Below are positions 8,086 to 17,166 of a stretch of DNA of 64,000 nucleotides, piece after piece. The translations under genes and the position numbers were made by a program. The DNA is taken from the NCBI GenBank assembly GCA_903822435.1, contig CAIJPE010000241.1, positions 24,327-88,326 of the forward strand, written 5' to 3'. This DNA is from an uncultured beta proteobacterium. GTDB taxonomy: Bacteria; Pseudomonadota; Gammaproteobacteria; Burkholderiales; Burkholderiaceae_C. The notes beneath the pieces are model-generated. The model worked only from the letters and a program-made list of their open reading frames with translations, did not search any database and had not been told where the DNA came from. Each line of letters opens with the position of its first letter. The first letter of the stretch is position 1.

Positions 8086-10307
8086 CAGAAGTCCAGCGTC
8101 GCCGTCAGCAGCACGCTGCGCGCCGGCAGCACCGTCAGCAGGTCGGTGCCCAGGGGATTGGCGCTGCTGCTGTTGGTTGCCGGGCCGGCCACGGCGACGA
8201 TGTTGTGGCGGTCCAGCAGGTTGTTCACGCCGAGCTGCAGTTTGGCGCTGCGGGCGAAGCTGAAGGGCTCGCGGATCGTGTAGTTCACGAACAGGTTGGT
8301 CAGCACCACGGGGTCGATGGTGAAGGCCTGGTGCGTGCCGTCCTTGCCGTCGTTGTACATCTTGCCCACGCGATTGACCGACAGGTTGGTGGACCAGGGG
8401 CCCGCCTTGTAGCTCAATCCCAGCGTCTCGGTGTTGGAAGGCGCGCCAGCCACCCACTGGCCGCTGATGGCGCCGCTGTCGTACTTCAGGCTGCCGGCCA
8501 TGGCGTTGGCGTACACGCTGAAGCCCTGGCCGATGGCGAAGTTGCCTTCCACCTCCACGCCCTGCGTCACCTGGGTGCCGCTGAGCACGTAGCCGATGTT
8601 GCCATTGGCATCGGGCGGCAGGGCTGTGTAGGTACCGTCCAGCTTGGTGTGATAGACGTCGGCGGCCAGCGACAGGTCGGCCGATTGCCACACGGTGCCG
8701 AACTGCACGGTCTTGGTCTTGGTCGCCTTGGGCGGCGGCGAGACCTTGGCGTCCTTCACGTCGAAGATGCTGGTGCTGGGGATCTGGTCGCCTGCGGCGA
8801 GCTGCGCGTAGGCCGTCCAGTTGCGCCGGATCTCGTAGTGCACGTCCAGCGCCGGCAAGGTGTCGGTGTAGGTCTGCGCGTTGCGGATGAAGGGCTGGCC
8901 ACCGGTGATCACGCCCGTGGAGGCGTTGTAGGTTCCGCCCAGCTGGCCGACCGCGCCGCCGTTGTCCTGCAGGTGCACGAAGTCCTGTCGGTAGCTGGCG
9001 AACTTGAGGCCCGGTGTGGCCGTCAGGCCCGGCGTCACCTTGAAGGCGTATTCCAGGTAGGGCTGGAAGGTGGTGGTGACGTAGGTCTCGGTGAAGTTGG
9101 GGCTGGGTCGGATGGCCCAGGTGCGCGGGTCGGCCGGGATCTGGTAGCGGCGGCTGTCGGCGCGGTCGAACCACAGGCCGGTTCGCAGGGTGCCCATGGC
9201 CGAGTCCTGGCTCACGCGCAGCAGGTTGCCGGCCGTGACGTAGGCGTTGAGCTTGTCCGTGCCGCTGGTGGCCGAGACAGTACCCGTGCTGTATTTCTGC
9301 GCGTTGTGGTACTGGTAGCGGTAGACCTTGTCTTCGAGCTTCCAGCCGCCGCCCAGGTCGGTGGCGATGCCCACGTAGGCGAAGCTGGTGTACAGGTCGT
9401 AGAAGTTGTAGCCGTAGTAGTCGCTGCGCGTGGGGTCGTCGGTCAGCAGCAGGTCGTAGGCGCCCTTGTTGACGTTGTCGCGCGTCACGCCCTTCAGGTT
9501 GGGCGTGTTGTTGCGCAGTTCCAGGTACGAGATGAAGCCCGTGAGCTGGGTGCCCGGTGCAATGGTCGTCTGGTACTTGGCCGACAGGGTCTTTCGGCGC
9601 TGGGCGTTGTAGGTCTCGTAGCCGTCGGATTCCAGCTGCTGCACGTTGACCAGCAGGCCTGACTTGCTGTCGCCGCCAAAGAGCCCCGTGTTGTGCTCCA
9701 GGCCCGCCACCTTCGTGCCCCACGAGCCCAGGGTGCCGCTGATGCTGGTGCGCTTCTCGTCCTCGATGACCCGCGATTGCAGGAACACCGAGCCGCCGAA
9801 CGTCGCCTGCCCGATGCTGGCCGCCGTGCCGGGGCCGCGGTCGACCACCACGCCACCCAGCATGTTGGCCGGGAAGAAGGCCCATGAGTGGTGGCTCACG
9901 CCGTTGGTGTCGTTGAAGGGGATGCCGTCGAAGGCATAGACCATGTTGCTGTCGGACAGTCCGCGCAGCGTGATCTTGCTGTCACCCAGGCCCACGCCGT
10001 TGGGCGAGTAGCTGAAGGCGCCCGGCGTGTTGGCCACGATCTGGGTGTAGTCCGACAGCGGCGTCGTGGCGTTGCGGATGAACTCGTTGCCAACGACCGA
10101 CAGGGCCGATCGGGCTTCCAGCGAACCTTGTGAGGGCGCGGTTTCCACCGCAGGGGCCGTCTTGCTGATCTTCCCGGTGATGACGACGGATTCGACGCCA
10201 GCAGCGGTCTGGGCGGTGCTGGGGGTGGCCAGGCACAGGGTGGCCAGGGCCGTGGCGAGGTGGGTGGCCAGCGGCGTGAGCGCCGGGCGTTGGGGCGTGC
10301 GGGTCAT
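8085..10307 (-). CDS. TonB-dependent outer-membrane receptor
   Basis: About 740 residues: a signal peptide (LATALATLCLATPSTAQ), a short TonB-box-like stretch (SVVITGK), a plug domain with ITLRGLSDSNMVYAFDGIPF and DRGPGTAASIGQATFGGS, then a beta barrel ending in an aromatic residue (LTATLDF), as outer-membrane porins do. ATG 10307 is chosen because a typical signal peptide starts there; the frame extends 38 codons further upstream without signal features. It is paired with a PepSY membrane protein, which suggests iron-chelate or other metal uptake, although no ligand can be named. It is unrelated in type to the large maltodextrin-like receptor at 41765-44563. Confidence 0.92.
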   Translation of the reverse strand: MTRTPQRPALTPLATHLATALATLCLATPSTAQTAAGVESVVITGKISKTAPAVETAPSQGSLEARSALSVVGNEFIRNATTPLSDYTQIVANTPGAFSYSPNGVGLGDSKITLRGLSDSNMVYAFDGIPFNDTNGVSHHSWAFFPANMLGGVVVDRGPGTAASIGQATFGGSVFLQSRVIEDEKRTSISGTLGSWGTKVAGLEHNTGLFGGDSKSGLLVNVQQLESDGYETYNAQRRKTLSAKYQTTIAPGTQLTGFISYLELRNNTPNLKGVTRDNVNKGAYDLLLTDDPTRSDYYGYNFYDLYTSFAYVGIATDLGGGWKLEDKVYRYQYHNAQKYSTGTVSATSGTDKLNAYVTAGNLLRVSQDSAMGTLRTGLWFDRADSRRYQIPADPRTWAIRPSPNFTETYVTTTFQPYLEYAFKVTPGLTATPGLKFASYRQDFVHLQDNGGAVGQLGGTYNASTGVITGGQPFIRNAQTYTDTLPALDVHYEIRRNWTAYAQLAAGDQIPSTSIFDVKDAKVSPPPKATKTKTVQFGTVWQSADLSLAADVYHTKLDGTYTALPPDANGNIGYVLSGTQVTQGVEVEGNFAIGQGFSVYANAMAGSLKYDSGAISGQWVAGAPSNTETLGLSYKAGPWSTNLSVNRVGKMYNDGKDGTHQAFTIDPVVLTNLFVNYTIREPFSFARSAKLQLGVNNLLDRHNIVAVAGPATNSSSANPLGTDLLTVLPARSVLLTATLDF

Positions 10308-10501
10308 CGGATTCTCGATTGCTTGGGTGAAAGGCTTGGGCGCAGACAGCGCCAGGCCGCAGCCTGACCAGCGGCTGGGACACCCGTGTGAAAGTCGCGT
10401 GTCGTTGCGGCCCGCAGACATCCGCGTGGCGGGTCAGGGTCCAGTCAGCGGAACCGTGAGATAAGGCGTTTGCCTTTCAGCTGCCCGGCACCGTTGGTTC
10501 C

Positions 10502-11896
10502 ATGCCCAGACCCCCTCAGCCTGCCACCCCACGCGCGTTTGAATCCCTGCTGCTGGCCGCTTGCATGGCGCTGGCCGCCTGCGCGCACCGCGCGGAAGCG
10601 CCCCCGCCCGGCCCGGCCCGGTCCTGGGTGCAGGCCGCCGCAGACGGGTCCTACAGCGTGCGGGCCATCGCACCGCCCGGGGCCTGCCCGACCGTGCGGT
10701 GGTCGGGCGGCCAGCTCGACATGGCGGTCCGCGTGGCGCCCGCCACCGTGCCGCCGCGGGTGGGTGTGGCCGATGCCAAACCGTCGGTCTTCGACCAGGC
10801 CACCTGCGAAGCGACCTTGCCCGCCGCACTGCGCGACGGCCGCGAACTGCGGGTGGGCGATGCCCGGCTGAGGGCCCCGATGGCCGAGATCCGCCACATC
10901 GTGCTGCTGGCCGACACGGGCTGCCGCATGAAGGCGGCCGACCAGGCCTTCCAGGATTGCAACGACCCGGCGCATTGGCCCCTGGCCGCGCTCTCGGCCA
11001 GCGCCGCCGCGCAGGCGCCGCAACTGGTGATCCACGTCGGCGACATTCACTACCGCGAAAGCCCGTGCCCGCCGGCCAGCGGCGGCTGCGCCGGCAGCCC
11101 CTGGGGCTATGGCCAGGACGTGTGGGACGCCGACTTCTTCGCACCGGTCGCGCCGCTGCTCGCCGCCGCGCCCTGGGTGTTCGTCCGCGGCAATCACGAG
11201 TCGTGTTCACGGGCCGGCGTGGGCTGGTTCCGCCACGTCGATGCCCGCCCGTGGTCGCCGAAGTCCTCTTGCCAGTCCCCCGCCGACGACGCCACCGGCG
11301 ATTTCACCGAGCCCTATGCCGTGGCCCTGTCGGCCGATACCCAACTGATCGTCTTCGATTCAGCGGCCGTTGCCCGCAAGCCCTATGCGGCCGGTAGCGC
11401 GGCTGCGCAGCGCTTGGCGGCGATGCTCGCGCGGGCCGATGAACTGGCGCAGGCCAAGCCGCACAGCCTCTTCCTGAACCATCACCCGGTGCTGGGCTTT
11501 GCCGGCAGCGACGATGGCCAGCCCGGGCCGGGCAATGCAGCCCTGCAGGCGTTGATGGCGCAGCGCCACCCGGACCGCTTGTATGCCGATGGCGTGGACG
11601 CCGTGTTCAATGGGCATTACCACCTGTTCGAGGCGCTGGACTTCGCCAGCGGCCACCCCGCCACCTGGGTCACGGGCAACGGCAGCTCGGCCAGCGAAGG
11701 CCGGGTGGATCCCGCGGCTGCGTTGCGGGCCCAGCCCGCCCCCGGCGCCGTGGTGCAGGGCTTCGCCACGCAGCCGGGCTTCGGCTACACCACGCTGGAC
11801 CGCGAGGCCGAGGGCTGGCGCCTGACCGAATGGAACGTGGCAGGCCAGGCGGTCCAGCGCTGCCGGCTGCAGGGCGCTCGCCTGGCCTGCGATTGA
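10502..11896 (+). CDS. Lipoprotein metallophosphoesterase
   Basis: A 464-residue calcineurin-like phosphoesterase. The N-terminus has a lipoprotein signal with lipobox LAAC (about residues 23-26), so it is probably membrane-anchored outside the cytoplasm. Metal-binding motifs are visible in order: an LLADTG motif in place of the usual D-x-H, VGDIHY (GD), RGNHES (GNH[E]), NHHPVLG and FNGHYHLFEAL (GH-x-H). The aspartate followed by TG rather than the common DxH is a small departure. Substrate is unknown. The gene stands alone between divergent TonB genes and the convergent GT25 gene, 13 bp from the latter. Confidence 0.87.
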   Translation: MPRPPQPATPRAFESLLLAACMALAACAHRAEAPPPGPARSWVQAAADGSYSVRAIAPPGACPTVRWSGGQLDMAVRVAPATVPPRVGVADAKPSVFDQATCEATLPAALRDGRELRVGDARLRAPMAEIRHIVLLADTGCRMKAADQAFQDCNDPAHWPLAALSASAAAQAPQLVIHVGDIHYRESPCPPASGGCAGSPWGYGQDVWDADFFAPVAPLLAAAPWVFVRGNHESCSRAGVGWFRHVDARPWSPKSSCQSPADDATGDFTEPYAVALSADTQLIVFDSAAVARKPYAAGSAAAQRLAAMLARADELAQAKPHSLFLNHHPVLGFAGSDDGQPGPGNAALQALMAQRHPDRLYADGVDAVFNGHYHLFEALDFASGHPATWVTGNGSSASEGRVDPAAALRAQPAPGAVVQGFATQPGFGYTTLDREAEGWRLTEWNVAGQAVQRCRLQGARLACD

Positions 11897-11909
11897 CCGT
11901 GGCGGCCCT

Positions 11910-12668
11910 TCAGGCGTCAAACTTCTCGCGCAGGGCCTGCGTCAGCCCGTAGACCAGCCGATCCCACTCGTTGCCCAGCCGGTAGGCGTAGGTGGGCAGG
12001 CGCTGCGTCCAGTGGAACTTCCGGCTGCGCCCCGGCGGGGCGGCGATGGTCGAGGCGATGCGGTCGTCGTGGCCGCAGGGCGTGGGCGTGGCCAGCCGCA
12101 CTTTCAGGCCGAAGCGCCAGCCCTGGTCGAAGACGTGGTCGTAGGGCAGGCTCATCGGCAGCAGGCCCTGCGCGTAGGCGGTGGCGGCGCGTCGGTTCAT
12201 CAGGTAGGCGCTGGAACCGGTGCAGCGGCTGAGCATCACGGCCAGATGGTGTCCGTGGCCGAGGGCCAGCACCGGCACCGGCGTGCCGGAGTGCACCGCC
12301 GACAGTTTCACCACGTCCCACCGGTCGGCATGGGCCACCAGACTCTCCAGCACGCCGGGCAGTCCGGGATGCAGCAGCACATCGTCCTCCAGCACCAGCG
12401 CGAAGTCGGCCGTGCTCGCCAGGAACTGCCGCATCACCGCCACGTGCGACAGGTAACATCCCAGCTCGCCCGGTAGCGGCGTCATGCCGTGTTTGCGACG
12501 GTACGAAGGTTCGTCCAGCGCTGCACGCTGTTCGGGCGTCAGTTGCCCCGCGTCCACGGCCGAAAGCCGCGTGAACGGCAGCCGCAGGCCCTGCAACTGT
12601 TCCGTGATGCGCGCCAGTCGGTCGGGCGCCCTGTCGAGGTTGATCACCCATGTCTGAACGCGGCTCAT
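11910..12668 (-). CDS. Glycosyltransferase family 25 protein
   Basis: A 252-residue GT25 (LPS galactosyltransferase-type) enzyme. The family N-terminus VINLDRAPDRLARI and the nucleotide-sugar/metal motif ALVLEDDV are clear, and GELGCYLSHVAVMRQ precedes it as expected. It probably adds a sugar to lipopolysaccharide or another envelope glycan. ATG 12668 starts directly at the conserved domain; the frame extends 16 codons upstream, which would run into the promoter space shared with the divergent membrane-protein gene at 12709. No other glycan-assembly genes lie nearby. Confidence 0.88.
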   Translation of the reverse strand: MSRVQTWVINLDRAPDRLARITEQLQGLRLPFTRLSAVDAGQLTPEQRAALDEPSYRRKHGMTPLPGELGCYLSHVAVMRQFLASTADFALVLEDDVLLHPGLPGVLESLVAHADRWDVVKLSAVHSGTPVPVLALGHGHHLAVMLSRCTGSSAYLMNRRAATAYAQGLLPMSLPYDHVFDQGWRFGLKVRLATPTPCGHDDRIASTIAAPPGRSRKFHWTQRLPTYAYRLGNEWDRLVYGLTQALREKFDA

Positions 12669-12708
12669 TGCCTCCATTCTGCGCTGCCTCGGCCCGCCGG
12701 AGCCGCCC

Positions 12709-13122
12709 GTGATCAACGGGGCCTGGCTCGGTTGGGCGCTGGCTGTGGCGGCCGTGGCCGCGGGCTATGTGGCCTACGGCTGGCGCGGCGTGGTGCTGGC
12801 CTTGTCGGGGGTGGTGTTCTGGCTGCTGCTGCAGTTCAGCCGATCGCTGCGCGTGCTGCGGCAGGCGGCCGGCCGCCCGGTGGGCGCGGTGGCCAACGCG
12901 GTCATGCTGCAGGCCCGCCTGCACCCGGGCATGCGGCTGCCGGACATCCTCAAGATCACCCGCAGCCTGGGCCGCAAGGTGGCCGACGAGCCCGAAATCT
13001 TCGCCTGGACCGATGCCGGCGGCGACGCCGTTCGCGTCGAGTTGCGCGATGGCCGCGTCACCGCGTGGCAATTGCACCGGGCCGCCGAGCCGGCGGCGCC
13101 TAAAATCAGCCCCATCCCTTGA
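12709..13122 (+). CDS. Small membrane protein of unknown function upstream of ilvE
   Basis: A 137-residue protein starting at GTG 12709. Two hydrophobic segments (residues 5-22 and 25-42) are followed by a basic soluble part (RSLRVLRQAAGRPVGAVANAVML) and a small C-terminal domain. I do not recognise a named family. It ends 17 bp before ilvE and is probably cotranscribed with it. No catalytic motif is seen. Confidence 0.7.
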   Translation: MINGAWLGWALAVAAVAAGYVAYGWRGVVLALSGVVFWLLLQFSRSLRVLRQAAGRPVGAVANAVMLQARLHPGMRLPDILKITRSLGRKVADEPEIFAWTDAGGDAVRVELRDGRVTAWQLHRAAEPAAPKISPIP

Positions 13123-13139
13123 AGACACCAGGAGCACCC

Positions 13140-14063
13140 ATGTCGATGTCCGACCGCGACGGCAAGATCTGGATGGACGGCCAGCTCGTCGAATGGCGCG
13201 ATGCCAAGATCCACGTGCTCTCGCACACGCTGCACTACGGCTGCGGCGCCTTCGAGGGCGTGCGGGCCTACAACACGGCGCAGGGCACGGCCATCTTCCG
13301 CCTGTTCGAGCACACCGAGCGGCTGTTCAACAGCGCCAAGATCCTGCGCATGAAGATCCCCTTCACCCCGGCGCAGGTGATGGAAGCCCAGCGCGAGGTG
13401 GTGCGCGTCAACAAGCTCGAGAGCTGCTACCTGCGCCCGCTGGTGTGGATCGGCGACCAGAAGCTGGGCGTGAGCCCCAAGGGGAACACCATCCACCTGA
13501 TGGTCGCGGCTTGGCCCTGGGGCGCCTACCTGGGCGAAGAGGGCATGAAGCGCGGCATCCGCGTGAAGACCAGCAGCTACACGCGCCACCACGTCAACAT
13601 CACCATGACCCAGGCCAAGGCGGTGAGCAACTACACCAACTCGATCCTGGCCAACATGGAAGCCACCGACGAAGGCTACGACGAGGCCCTGCTGCTGGAC
13701 CCGAGCGGCTTCGTCAGCGAAGGCGCCGGCGAGAACCTCTTCGTCATCAAGAAGGGCGTGGTCTACACGCCCGACCTGTCGGCCGGTGCGCTGAACGGCA
13801 TCACCCGTGACACCATCCTGCACATCTGCAACGACCTCGGCCTGAAGCTGGTGGAAAAGCGCATCACGCGGGATGAGGTCTACATCTGCGACGAGGCCTT
13901 CTTCACCGGCACGGCGGCCGAGGTCACGCCCATCCGTGAACTCGACCGGATCGAGTTGGGCTCGGGTTCGCGCGGGCCCATCACGGAGCGCATCCAGACG
14001 GCCTTCTTCGACATCGTCAATGGCCGCAACCCCAAGTACGCCGAATGGCTGACGGCGGTCTGA
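13140..14063 (+). CDS. ilvE: Branched-chain amino-acid aminotransferase
   Basis: A 307-residue class IV PLP aminotransferase that makes or degrades leucine, isoleucine and valine with 2-oxoglutarate/glutamate. Clear family blocks are HVLSHTLHYGCGAFEGVRAY near the N-terminus, the PLP lysine in TQAKAVSNYTNS, EGAGENLFVIKKG and the phosphate-binding GTAAEVTPIRELD. ATG 13140 follows AGGAGCACCC, a good ribosome site, and matches the usual family start (DRDGKIWMDGQLV). Followed two bases later by the zinc-finger gene. Confidence 0.97.
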   Translation: MSMSDRDGKIWMDGQLVEWRDAKIHVLSHTLHYGCGAFEGVRAYNTAQGTAIFRLFEHTERLFNSAKILRMKIPFTPAQVMEAQREVVRVNKLESCYLRPLVWIGDQKLGVSPKGNTIHLMVAAWPWGAYLGEEGMKRGIRVKTSSYTRHHVNITMTQAKAVSNYTNSILANMEATDEGYDEALLLDPSGFVSEGAGENLFVIKKGVVYTPDLSAGALNGITRDTILHICNDLGLKLVEKRITRDEVYICDEAFFTGTAAEVTPIRELDRIELGSGSRGPITERIQTAFFDIVNGRNPKYAEWLTAV

Positions 14064-14065
14064 TC

Positions 14066-14272
14066 ATGAGCGAACCCAAAGCCCTGGTGGAACTGGCCGC
14101 GGCCGACCTGGTCGGCCCGGGCGTCACCTTCTGCCCCAACCCGCGCATGCCCTTGTGGAGCAACCACCCGAAGGTCTACATCGACGTGGCGAGCACCGGC
14201 GAAGGCCGCTGTCCGTATTGCGGCACGGTCTACCGGCTGAAGGCCGGCGAGAAGCTGCCCGCTGCCCACTGA
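14066..14272 (+). CDS. CHCC-type zinc-finger protein
   Basis: A 68-residue protein with the zf-CHCC pattern: Cys in VTFCPNPRM, His in SNHPKVYIDV, and CPYCGTVYRL. The family includes the small complex I accessory subunit NDUFS6 and short bacterial proteins that sit beside ilvE in Burkholderiales. It probably binds one zinc; its role in bacteria is unclear. ATG 14066 begins three bases after the ilvE stop, so it belongs to that operon. Confidence 0.88.
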   Translation: MSEPKALVELAAADLVGPGVTFCPNPRMPLWSNHPKVYIDVASTGEGRCPYCGTVYRLKAGEKLPAAH

Positions 14273-14299
14273 AGGCCCTGGGGCCCCGCGGCCCGGACC

Positions 14300-17053
14300 T
14301 CACTCCAGCACGTAGACCAGCGCGGTCCGGGCGGGCACGGTCAGCTTGCCGGTTGCGGTATCCCACCGCGCGCCCTCCACCGGGCGCCTGTCGGCGGCCT
14401 GCGCCGAGCGGTGCACCGGGTGCAGGACATAGCGGCGGCCGATCCCTTCCGGCACGGCGAGCGTGGCGGGCTCCAGGCCCGGGTTCAGCGCGTACAGCAC
14501 CTCGGCAAAGCCCGCACCATCCAGGCCGCGGCCGTCCAGCTGGCCCACGATCAGGCCCGGCACCTGGGCCGGACCGGTGTTCAGGAAGCGCAGCCGCGCG
14601 GCCACCTCGTCGGCCGTGCGCAGCCTGAACAAGGTGCTGCTGGCGCGGATCTTCAGCAGGTCGAAGAAGGCATCGCGCGTGAAGCGGATCTCGGCCGGCC
14701 CGGGCTTGATGGCCGGGTCGGCCAGCAAGGGCTTCAAGGCCGGCCACAGGCTGCCGTTGTCGGCCTTGGGGGGCAGGCCACTGCCGAAGTGGTTGTCGGA
14801 AAAGGTCCAGTCCAGCCGATTGAACCAGTCGCCGCTGTCGTAGCTGTTGCGGTCCCCACTCTTGCTGCGCAGGCCTTCCACGCCAGCGTGGAAGTAGGCC
14901 AGGCCCTGGCTGAAGGCCGTCACGGCCAGCCCCAGCACCTGCACCCGGGCCCGCTCGGCGGCTGTCGTGGCCGGCGGCAGCTTGAGCACGTCGATGTCGA
15001 AGAGCGTCGGGTTGTCGTGGTTCTCGACGTAGTTCACCACTTCGTCGGGCTGGCTGGCGTAGCCGGCCGGCTTGTGGTCGTAGTCGATCCGGGCCAGCGT
15101 CTTCACGCTGCCGTCGTGGGTGGTCATGCGGTAGTTGCGCAGCGTGCCGGCCAGGCCCACGCGCACGCCATCGGTGGCTTGCAGAAGGGCTTCCCGGCCG
15201 GTCTCGCCGGCGGCCAGGGCGGCGGGGTTCGGGGCCAGGTGCAGGCCGTTGACCCAGCCCTGGCGGCGCAGGGTGGCTGCGGCGTCGTCGCAGCATCCGC
15301 CGCCGCGCACGGCATCGCGCCCGCGGTCGCTGAAGGTGGCGATGCCGCTGCCCGCCAGGGCGCCCTGCGCGGCCTGCACGAAGCGCTGGCCGTCGGCCAC
15401 TTCGCCGAAGTTCCAGCCCTCGCCCAGCAGGTGGATATGCCGGCCCGTGGCGCGGTCCACCGCCTGTTGCAGCTGCTCCATCGCCGCGCGCGGCTGGTGG
15501 CCCATCAGGTCGAAGCGGAAACTGTCGATGCCGTAGTCGCGTGCCCACACCACGGCGGTGTCGATCATCAGGCGGGCCATCATGCGGTTCTCGGTGGCCG
15601 TGTTGGCGCAGCAGGTGCTGGTGGTGACGCGGCCCTGCAGGTCCAGCCTGTGGTAGTAGCCCGGCACGATGCGGTCGAGCACGGAGCGCGCGGCCTGCCC
15701 CGAGGCCGAGGTGTGGTTGTAGACCAGGTCCATGCCCACTCGCAGGCCCGTGCGGTGCAGGGCCTGCACCATCTGCCGGAACTCTCGGATGCGCACCGCG
15801 CCGGCCGTGGCGTCGCTGGCGTAGCTGCCTTCGGGGGCGCCGTAGTGCCAGGGGTCGTAGCCCCAGTTGAAGCAGTCGGTGGCGGCGGTGGCGGCGATGG
15901 TGGCCTGCTGGCTCTCGCTGTCCGGCGCGCCTTCGGGCGAGGGCGTGACGCAGCCGGTCTCAGGCACCGAGGCGAAATCGAAGACCGGCAGCAGGTGCAG
16001 ATCGGTCACCCCGGCGCGCGCCAGCGCGGCCAGGTGCCGCATGCCGTCGGAGGCGGTGTCGGTGAAGGCGAGGTACTTGCCGCGGTGCGCGTCGGGCACC
16101 GTGCGGTCGCTGGCCGAGAAGTCGCGCAGGTGCAGCTCATAAATCACCATGTCGGTGGCGGCCTTCACGGTGGCAGGGTGGGGTTCCGTGCCCCAGCCTG
16201 CGGGCAGCGTGTCCGGCGCGTCCAGCCGGCCGATCCAGCTTCGGGCTGAATCGGCGCCCAGGCTCAGGGAGTAGGGGTCGGTCACCCGGTTGCGCACCCA
16301 GCCTGCACCTGCCGCGTGTACATCGACCAGAAAGGTGTACGAGCCGCCGCCGAGGTCGCGCGGCACGGTCTGTTGCCAGATGCCGGTGGCGGCATCGCGG
16401 TGCAGGCCCAGGCGGGTGCTCGCCGGGCGCTGGCTGTCGGGGTACAGGCACACCGAGACCTGCCGGGCCGTCGGCGCCCAGAGCCGGAAGGACGTGTGCC
16501 CCGAGGCCACCGCCACGCCCAGCGGTACGGCGGATGCGCGCTCGGCGTAGCGGTCGTCCAGCAGGCCGGCCATCTGCAGCGCGGTGCTGCGCAGCACCCG
16601 CCCGGCCGCGTCGAGTTGGGCCAGCAGCACCGGCTGCTGCAACCAGGGCAGGGGCAGCTCCTTCATCGTGGCAGGCAGGCGCAGGGTCACGCCCGTGCCG
16701 GCGTATGCAAAGCGCCGGACCAGGGCTGGCGGCAGCGCCGCTGCGCTGCGCGACATCGCCAGCCGGCCATCGAAGCCCGCGGGCGCGTGTCCCGCCTCGG
16801 CCGTACGGCCGGCGCTGGCCGACTTCAGCAGCACGAAGCGGCCTTCCGCCGCCACGCCGGGCCAGCGCAGCGTGCGGCGGTCGAGCCAGAGCGCGGCCGC
16901 CGTCTCGGGCCCGCCGGCCTGCAGGATGTGCGAGACCTCGGGCGCATCACAGTCTGCCAGCCCGGGCGCATGGGGGTGCGGATTCGCCCGGGCCGCCCCG
17001 GCGCCGGCCACGCTGGCCACCAGGGCCAGGGCGGTGATGAAGTTCAAGCGCAT
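14300..17053 (-). CDS. pulA: Pullulanase-type debranching enzyme (GH13), exported
   Basis: A 917-residue alpha-1,6-glucosidase of the pullulanase type that opens branch points in pullulan, starch or limit dextrins. A signal peptide (residues 1-23, ending GAARA) sends it out of the cytoplasm. A CBM48-like module spans about 180-285 (GHTSFRLWAPTARQVSVCLY). The GH13 barrel follows, with the debranching-type YELHLRDFS, region I MDLVYNHT, nucleophile D515 in FRFDLMGH, acid/base E545 in LLGEGWNFGE and D680 in VENHDN. ATG 17053 begins the signal peptide; the frame is open 20 codons upstream but crosses the operator at 17061. It is divergent from the GH13 gene at 17167. Confidence 0.94.
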   Translation of the reverse strand: MRLNFITALALVASVAGAGAARANPHPHAPGLADCDAPEVSHILQAGGPETAAALWLDRRTLRWPGVAAEGRFVLLKSASAGRTAEAGHAPAGFDGRLAMSRSAAALPPALVRRFAYAGTGVTLRLPATMKELPLPWLQQPVLLAQLDAAGRVLRSTALQMAGLLDDRYAERASAVPLGVAVASGHTSFRLWAPTARQVSVCLYPDSQRPASTRLGLHRDAATGIWQQTVPRDLGGGSYTFLVDVHAAGAGWVRNRVTDPYSLSLGADSARSWIGRLDAPDTLPAGWGTEPHPATVKAATDMVIYELHLRDFSASDRTVPDAHRGKYLAFTDTASDGMRHLAALARAGVTDLHLLPVFDFASVPETGCVTPSPEGAPDSESQQATIAATAATDCFNWGYDPWHYGAPEGSYASDATAGAVRIREFRQMVQALHRTGLRVGMDLVYNHTSASGQAARSVLDRIVPGYYHRLDLQGRVTTSTCCANTATENRMMARLMIDTAVVWARDYGIDSFRFDLMGHQPRAAMEQLQQAVDRATGRHIHLLGEGWNFGEVADGQRFVQAAQGALAGSGIATFSDRGRDAVRGGGCCDDAAATLRRQGWVNGLHLAPNPAALAAGETGREALLQATDGVRVGLAGTLRNYRMTTHDGSVKTLARIDYDHKPAGYASQPDEVVNYVENHDNPTLFDIDVLKLPPATTAAERARVQVLGLAVTAFSQGLAYFHAGVEGLRSKSGDRNSYDSGDWFNRLDWTFSDNHFGSGLPPKADNGSLWPALKPLLADPAIKPGPAEIRFTRDAFFDLLKIRASSTLFRLRTADEVAARLRFLNTGPAQVPGLIVGQLDGRGLDGAGFAEVLYALNPGLEPATLAVPEGIGRRYVLHPVHRSAQAADRRPVEGARWDTATGKLTVPARTALVYVLE

Positions 17054-17060
17054 GCCAAAC

Positions 17061-17075
17061 GGTAGCAAAACTACG
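17061..17075. promoter_or_regulatory. HexR-like operator, pullulanase side
   Basis: GGTAGCAAAACTACG, a near-perfect palindrome GTAG-N5-CTAC, eight bases upstream of the pullulanase ATG. It is one of eight similar sites in the window, found as pairs in four intergenic regions. Being so close to the start, a bound repressor would block transcription. Confidence 0.6.
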
Positions 17076-17148
17076 GAATCCATGAGCCCGGACGATCCCT
17101 GTGCCGCGGCCATCTCGCGAGAAACCCCGGCTGCCGCGTGGGGGAAAC

Positions 17149-17163
17149 CGTACTTAAACTACA
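17149..17163. promoter_or_regulatory. HexR-like operator, GH13 side
   Basis: CGTACTTAAACTACA, a degenerate copy of the TGTAG-N5-CTACA palindrome (one half-site GTAC). It lies three bases before the ATG of the GH13 gene at 17167 and 88 bp centre to centre from the site at 17061. Confidence 0.5.
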
Positions 17164-17166
17164 GAG

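Noticed and set aside
10308-10501. Possible cobalamin riboswitch before the TonB receptor at 8085-10307
   Set aside because: The minus-strand leader lacks the conserved B12-box blocks, so the receptor cannot be assigned to B12.
14411-16249. 612-codon open frame on the plus strand
   Set aside because: Antisense to the pullulanase, low-complexity His/Gly/Val-rich translation, no motif.
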